A DNA stretch of 64,000 bases, from assembly GCF_019200975.1 (NCBI RefSeq), contig NZ_JAHTMR010000021.1, positions 1-64,000 of the forward strand, read 5' to 3'. The stretch's first letter is position 1, and every line of letters starts with the position of its first letter. The translations under genes and the position numbers were made by a program. This stretch comes from Pseudomonas sp. PD9R (GTDB lineage: Bacteria; Pseudomonadota; Gammaproteobacteria; Pseudomonadales; Pseudomonadaceae). Below, piece after piece: positions 60,719-64,000 of this stretch. The notes under the pieces are model-generated. The model was given only the letters and a program-made list of their open reading frames with translations, ran no database searches and was not told where the DNA came from.

Positions 60719-61597
60719 ATGAGCCGTAACGTTACCGTCGCCGCCACTCAGATGGCCTGTTCCTGGGACCTGGAAGGCAATATCGAAGTGGCTGAAAGGC
60801 TGGTCCGCGAAGCCGCTGCCAAAGGCGCACAGATCATCCTGATTCAGGAATTGTTCGAAGCACCGTACTTCTGCCAGAAACCGAACCCGGACTACCTGCA
60901 ATTGGCCACATCGGTTGAAGACAACGTTGCCATCAAGCATTTCCAGAAAGTCGCCAAGGAACTGCAAGTGGTGTTGCCGATCAGCTTCTACGAACTGGCC
61001 GGGCGCGCGCGTTTCAACAGCATCGCGATCATCGATGCCGACGGCAGCAACCTCGGGGTTTATCGTAAAAGCCACATCCCGGATGGCCCTGGCTACCACG
61101 AAAAGTACTACTTCAACCCGGGCGATACCGGCTTCAAAGTGTGGAACACCCGTTACGCGAAAATCGGCGTCGGCATCTGCTGGGACCAGTGGTTCCCTGA
61201 GGCGGCCCGCAGCATGGCGTTGCAAGGCGCAGAAATCCTGTTCTACCCGACCGCCATCGGCAGCGAGCCGCACGACAAGACCATTTCGTCCCGCGATCAC
61301 TGGCAACGCGTGCAACAGGGCCACGCTGGCGCTAACCTGATGCCGCTGATCGCGAGTAACCGCATCGGCAACGAAGAACAAGACGGCTACGACATTACCT
61401 TTTATGGTTCGTCGTTCATCGCCAACCAGTTCGGCGAGAAGGTGCAGGAACTCAACGAAACCGAAGAAGGCGTTCTGGTTCACACCTTCGACCTCGACCA
61501 ACTGGAACACATCCGCAGCGCGTGGGGCTCGTTCCGTGACCGTCGTCCGAACCTGTACGGCGCGCTGAAAACCCTCGACGGTTCCCTGGAGTCCTGA
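60719..61597 (+). CDS. aguB: N-carbamoylputrescine amidase
   Basis: Nitrilase-family amidase (292 residues) converting N-carbamoylputrescine to putrescine. Catalytic Cys154 in GVGICWDQWFPEAARSMALQ; catalytic Glu in LIQELFEAPYFCQ and Lys in VYRKSHIPDGPGYHEKYY. ATG 60719 after CGGAGATG. Only five bases separate it from aguA, so the two form an operon. Confidence 0.94.
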   Translation: MSRNVTVAATQMACSWDLEGNIEVAERLVREAAAKGAQIILIQELFEAPYFCQKPNPDYLQLATSVEDNVAIKHFQKVAKELQVVLPISFYELAGRARFNSIAIIDADGSNLGVYRKSHIPDGPGYHEKYYFNPGDTGFKVWNTRYAKIGVGICWDQWFPEAARSMALQGAEILFYPTAIGSEPHDKTISSRDHWQRVQQGHAGANLMPLIASNRIGNEEQDGYDITFYGSSFIANQFGEKVQELNETEEGVLVHTFDLDQLEHIRSAWGSFRDRRPNLYGALKTLDGSLES

Positions 61598-61602
61598 TCG
61601 AC

Positions 61603-62709
61603 ATGACCACTTTGAAAAGCACCCCTCGCGCCGACGGCTTTTACATGCCGGCCGAGTGGGCACCACAAACCCAGACCTGGATGGTCTGGCCCGAGCGCCC
61701 GGATAACTGGCGCCTGGGTGGCAAACCGGCGCAAGCGGCGCACGTTGCGGTGGCCAAAGCCATCGCCCGGTTCGAACCGGTCACCGTGGCGGTTTCCGCC
61801 GGCCAATACGAAAACGCCCGTGCTCGCCTGGACGTGCCGAATATTCGTGTCGTCGAAATGTCCAGCGATGACGCCTGGGTCCGGGATACCGGCCCGACGT
61901 TCGTCATCAATAACAGCGGCGAAGTCCGTGGTGTGAACTGGGATTTCAACTCGTGGGGCGGTTTTGACGGTGGTTTGTATTCGCCGTGGAACCGCGACTC
62001 GCAGGTCGGCGGCAAGATCCTCGAGATCGAGCGCAGCCCGCGCTATCGCACCGAGGGCTTCGTGCTCGAAGGCGGTTCGATTCACGTCGATGGCGAAGGC
62101 ACGCTGATCACTACCGAAGAGTGCCTGCTCAACCGCAATCGCAATCCGCACCTGAATCGTGCAGAGATCGAAGCAGTGCTCACTGCGAATCTGGCTGTGG
62201 ATAAGATCATCTGGCTGCCAGATGGATTGTTCAACGACGAAACCGACGGCCATGTGGATAACTTCTGCTGCTACGTGCGTCCGGGTGAAGTATTGCTGGC
62301 CTGGACCGACGACCCGCAAGACCCGAACTACCCGCGCTGCCAGGCTGCCATGAACGTGCTGCAAAGCAGCACTGATGCCAAGGGCCGCCCATTCACGGTG
62401 CACAAAATGCCGATTCCGGGGCCGCTGTATGCGACCGAGGAAGAATGCGCCGGCGTCGATCCGGTGGACGGCACCCAGGAGCGGAATCCGTCCGTTCGTC
62501 TGGCCGGTTCCTACGTGAACTTCCTGATCGTCAACGGCGGCATCATCGCGCCAAGCTTCGACGACCCGCTGGATGGCCCGGCAAAAGAGATTTTGCAGTC
62601 GATATTCCCACAGCACGAAGTCGTCATGGTGCCTGGCCGCGAACTGTTACTGGGTGGCGGCAACATTCACTGCCTTACCCAACAGCAGCCCGCGCCGCAC
62701 AAGGAATGA
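61603..62709 (+). CDS. aguA: Agmatine deiminase
   Basis: Porphyromonas-type peptidylarginine-deiminase-fold enzyme (368 residues) converting agmatine to N-carbamoylputrescine. Nucleophile Cys357 in LGGGNIHCLTQQQP; other conserved segments: WMVWPERPDNWRLGGKPAQA, DDAWVRDTGPTFVINNSGEV, WDFNSWGGFDGGLYSPWNRD and FVLEGGSIHVDGEGTLITTE. Works with AguB in arginine-decarboxylase-pathway putrescine formation. A terminator follows. Confidence 0.95.
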   Translation: MTTLKSTPRADGFYMPAEWAPQTQTWMVWPERPDNWRLGGKPAQAAHVAVAKAIARFEPVTVAVSAGQYENARARLDVPNIRVVEMSSDDAWVRDTGPTFVINNSGEVRGVNWDFNSWGGFDGGLYSPWNRDSQVGGKILEIERSPRYRTEGFVLEGGSIHVDGEGTLITTEECLLNRNRNPHLNRAEIEAVLTANLAVDKIIWLPDGLFNDETDGHVDNFCCYVRPGEVLLAWTDDPQDPNYPRCQAAMNVLQSSTDAKGRPFTVHKMPIPGPLYATEEECAGVDPVDGTQERNPSVRLAGSYVNFLIVNGGIIAPSFDDPLDGPAKEILQSIFPQHEVVMVPGRELLLGGGNIHCLTQQQPAPHKE

Positions 62710-62780
62710 GTGAGCGCGTAACAGCTTGAGTTGATTGCGAAATCATTCAGGCAAACGTTTTCGCCCGCCGAAATGCCGAA

Positions 62781-62814
62781 AGCCCGCAGCCCTTCAGGAC
62801 TGCGGGCTTTTTTG
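62781..62814 (+). terminator. aguBA terminator
   Basis: AGCCCGCAG-N10-CTGCGGGCT followed by T-run, 72 bases after aguA. Confidence 0.9.
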
Positions 62815-62955
62815 TATCCACTTGTCGACAGTCCCCGCACCTTGGCATAGGTCTTGTATCTGTGATGGTGCAAAACAGGGAGGGGGAGAACTTAGCCGTT
62901 CTGTCATAAACCTTGGATAAGTTAGGCCGCTCACAAACCAGGAGAGAGCGCTGAA

Positions 62956-63168
62956 ATGAACGCCGAAGTGAATGTGGTGAGCGAGCGGGCGTTGCATCCC
63001 CTGGCAGTAAACAGCGAATCGCTCCAGATCCTGGCGCACTGGTTCAAGTCCAATGGAACGCGTCAGATCGCAGAAAGTGATCCGCGCCGGACAATAATCG
63101 AGCGCTACCCCGCTGGCTTGTTCAGCGAAGCGGAGCTGGATGCGTTGTGGGATGTGATGGAAGGATAA
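62956..63168 (+). CDS. Small conserved-looking protein, unknown
   Basis: Protein of 70 residues (MNAEVNVVSERALHPLAVNS... ending ELDALWDVMEG), with AGGAGAG upstream of ATG 62956 and its own terminator downstream, so it is probably a real gene. No motif is recognised; it is mostly helical and acidic at the C-terminus. Confidence 0.65.
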   Translation: MNAEVNVVSERALHPLAVNSESLQILAHWFKSNGTRQIAESDPRRTIIERYPAGLFSEAELDALWDVMEG

Positions 63169-63199
63169 GAAGAAAAACAACGGATTGATAAAAGAAAAG

Positions 63200-63228
63200 C
63201 GCTGCCGGGGATGGCAGCGTTTTTTTTT
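63200..63228 (+). terminator. Terminator of the small gene
   Basis: CGCTGCC-N6-GGCAGCG followed by nine T. Confidence 0.9.
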
Positions 63229-63229
63229 A

Positions 63230-63309
63230 GATCAAAAGATCGCAGCCTGCGGCAGCCACAAGGGAATGCATTCCAAATGTAGGAGCTGCGGCAGGCTGCG
63301 ATCTTTTGA
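63230..63309. repeat. REP pair beside the TonB-receptor remnant
   Basis: GATCAAAAGATCGCAGCCTG on the left and GTAGGAGCTGCGGCAGGCTG on the right, inverted, directly after the terminator T-run. Confidence 0.88.
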
Positions 63310-63317
63310 CCTTGCCC

Positions 63318-63533
63318 TTAAAAACTGCAAGTCCCGGTCACAACCAGGCCACGCGGTGCCCCCGGCTGAATCTGCGCGGCACTGGTGGCAGACGAGTAGT
63401 AAGTCTTGTCGCTGATGTTGTTCAGCGCCGCGCGCAAATCCCAATCCTTCTGCCGGAACCCGGCCAAGGCATCCCAGCGACCATAGCCCGGCAGCACGGT
63501 GGTGTTGAGGTTGTCGGCATAACGATCCCCCAC
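63318..63533 (-). pseudogene. 3' remnant of a TonB-dependent siderophore receptor
   Basis: Only the last ~70 residues of a TonB-dependent outer-membrane receptor remain: GDRYADNLNTTVLPGYGRWD, DLRAALNNISDKTYYSSATS, PGAPRGLVVTGTCSF with the terminal Phe of beta-barrel proteins. The frame upstream does not encode more of the barrel, so the 5' part has been deleted. The TAA stop is intact. A disrupted gene, presumably formerly read on the minus strand. Confidence 0.8.
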
Positions 63534-63688
63534 AAGCGTTCACCGCGATTGAGTTTTCTGCCGCGTAAATCATTTTCTTAGACGTTTTTCGCCTGATTAC
63601 CATCGATTCATGAAATTGACACATCGTCGGGGCCGCAGCTACGATTCCGCCCAACGCCTGTGGCAGACCGCCATAACCACAAAATAAT

Positions 63689-63727
63689 AAAAAGGCCCGC
63701 CGCGAGTGATCGTGGGCGGGCCTTTTT
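63689..63727. terminator. Bidirectional hairpin before the porin gene
   Basis: AAAAAGGCCCGCC-N12-GGGCGGGCCTTTTT, with A- and T-runs on both sides, so it terminates in either direction. It lies upstream of the porin gene, possibly a leftover of the deleted receptor locus. Confidence 0.85.
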
Positions 63728-63810
63728 GTTTGCGTAATGAAAAAAGAGCGCGATAGTGCCATTTCAGTCGTTCGACACAGCGCGTTTCAACCCGTAATAA
63801 GGAAAACAAC

Positions 63811-64000
63811 ATGTTGAACAAGCGAATCAGCCTGATCGCTCTGGGGATTTTGAGCGCTACACAGGCCATGGCTAACGACCAGGCCGAATCCAAGGGATTT
63901 GTTGAAGACAGCAGCCTCAAAGTGCTGCTGCGTAATGCCTACATGAACCGTGACTACAAAGACGGCAACCCGGATAAATCCGAGTGGGGCCAAGCGGCCA
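63811..64000 (+). CDS. OprD-family porin, N-terminal part
   Basis: Start of an outer-membrane porin: ATG 63811 after AAGGAAAACAAC, signal peptide MLNKRISLIALGILSATQAM ending ANDQAESKGF, then FVEDSSLKVLLRNAYMNRDY, the first strand of OprD/OpdX-type porins specific for amino acids, peptides or carboxylates. The gene runs off the window, so its class cannot be fixed. Confidence 0.88.
   Translation, partial: MLNKRISLIALGILSATQAMANDQAESKGFVEDSSLKVLLRNAYMNRDYKDGNPDKSEWGQAA

Noticed and set aside
11854..63309. Repeated ~33-base sequences resembling a dispersed CRISPR
   Set aside because: They are scattered inverted pairs, not a regular direct-repeat array, and no cas genes are present. They are REP/REPIN elements.

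Overview
The window is chromosomal DNA from a Pseudomonas of the fluorescens/putida type. The evidence is high GC, dense tightly packed genes, Pseudomonas-type gene families (SfnB, TcyJLN/DcyD, AguAB, HslR/HslO/PckA next to an OmpR/EnvZ pair and RimK), and about two dozen copies of the REP palindromes typical of this genus. From memory, the stretch from about 23.7 to 57 kb follows the order of the gshA-tex-ompR-envZ-rimK-hslR-hslO-pckA ... fdhF-fdhD ... nudE-cysQ ... dctDB-rmlC region of P. aeruginosa. I could not check this by alignment.

Layout. 0-1.3 kb: 3' end of an Rhs/TccC-like toxin gene with an AT-rich variable C-terminus and no immunity gene. 1.3-7.9 kb: minus-strand sulfur-scavenging operon (two SfnB-family flavoproteins, an NtaA/DszA-type monooxygenase and a MetQNI-type ABC importer). 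8.2-9.0 kb: unknown protein with two related beta-rich halves. 9.4-14.1 kb: cystine importer tcyJLN with dcyD, and divergent serine acetyltransferase epsC. 14.4-19.8 kb: betT, a small membrane protein, a divergent SDR/LysR pair and an aldo-keto reductase. 19.8-23.5 kb: tauABCD. 23.7-36 kb: core genes gshA, thioesterase, tex, ompR-envZ, rimK-rimB, hslR, hslO, pckA. 36-40.4 kb: accessory patch with a DMT transporter, a DUF1493 protein, hipBA and two paralogous ~98-residue proteins. 41-57 kb: recQ-like helicase, 3-hydroxyacyl-CoA dehydrogenase, thioesterases, glycine-zipper protein, fdhF-like/fdhD/LysR, LysM protein, HAD nucleotidase, nudE-cysQ, dctBD and a solitary rmlC. 57.5-62.7 kb: kinase/M23-like/aminotransferase fusion, then aguBA. 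62.9-64 kb: small protein, a TonB-receptor 3' remnant, and the 5' end of an OprD-family porin.

How the genes fit together. Sulfur metabolism is concentrated here: organosulfur (sfn-like), cystine (tcy, dcyD), serine acetylation (epsC), taurine (tauABCD), glutathione (gshA) and PAP recycling (cysQ). Nitrogen and carbon scavenging is represented by agmatine to putrescine (aguAB), choline/betaine uptake (betT), C4-dicarboxylate sensing (dctBD) and gluconeogenesis (pckA). Stress functions are hslR, hslO, tex, ompR/envZ, rimK and hipBA.

The most unusual features are structural. REP/REPIN elements abut many stop codons. One REPIN lies in the loop of a long hairpin behind pckA. Two very long palindromes show a compensated base pair. 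Several undescribed dyad operators sit in front of aguBA, hipBA, dcyD/epsC and hslO.
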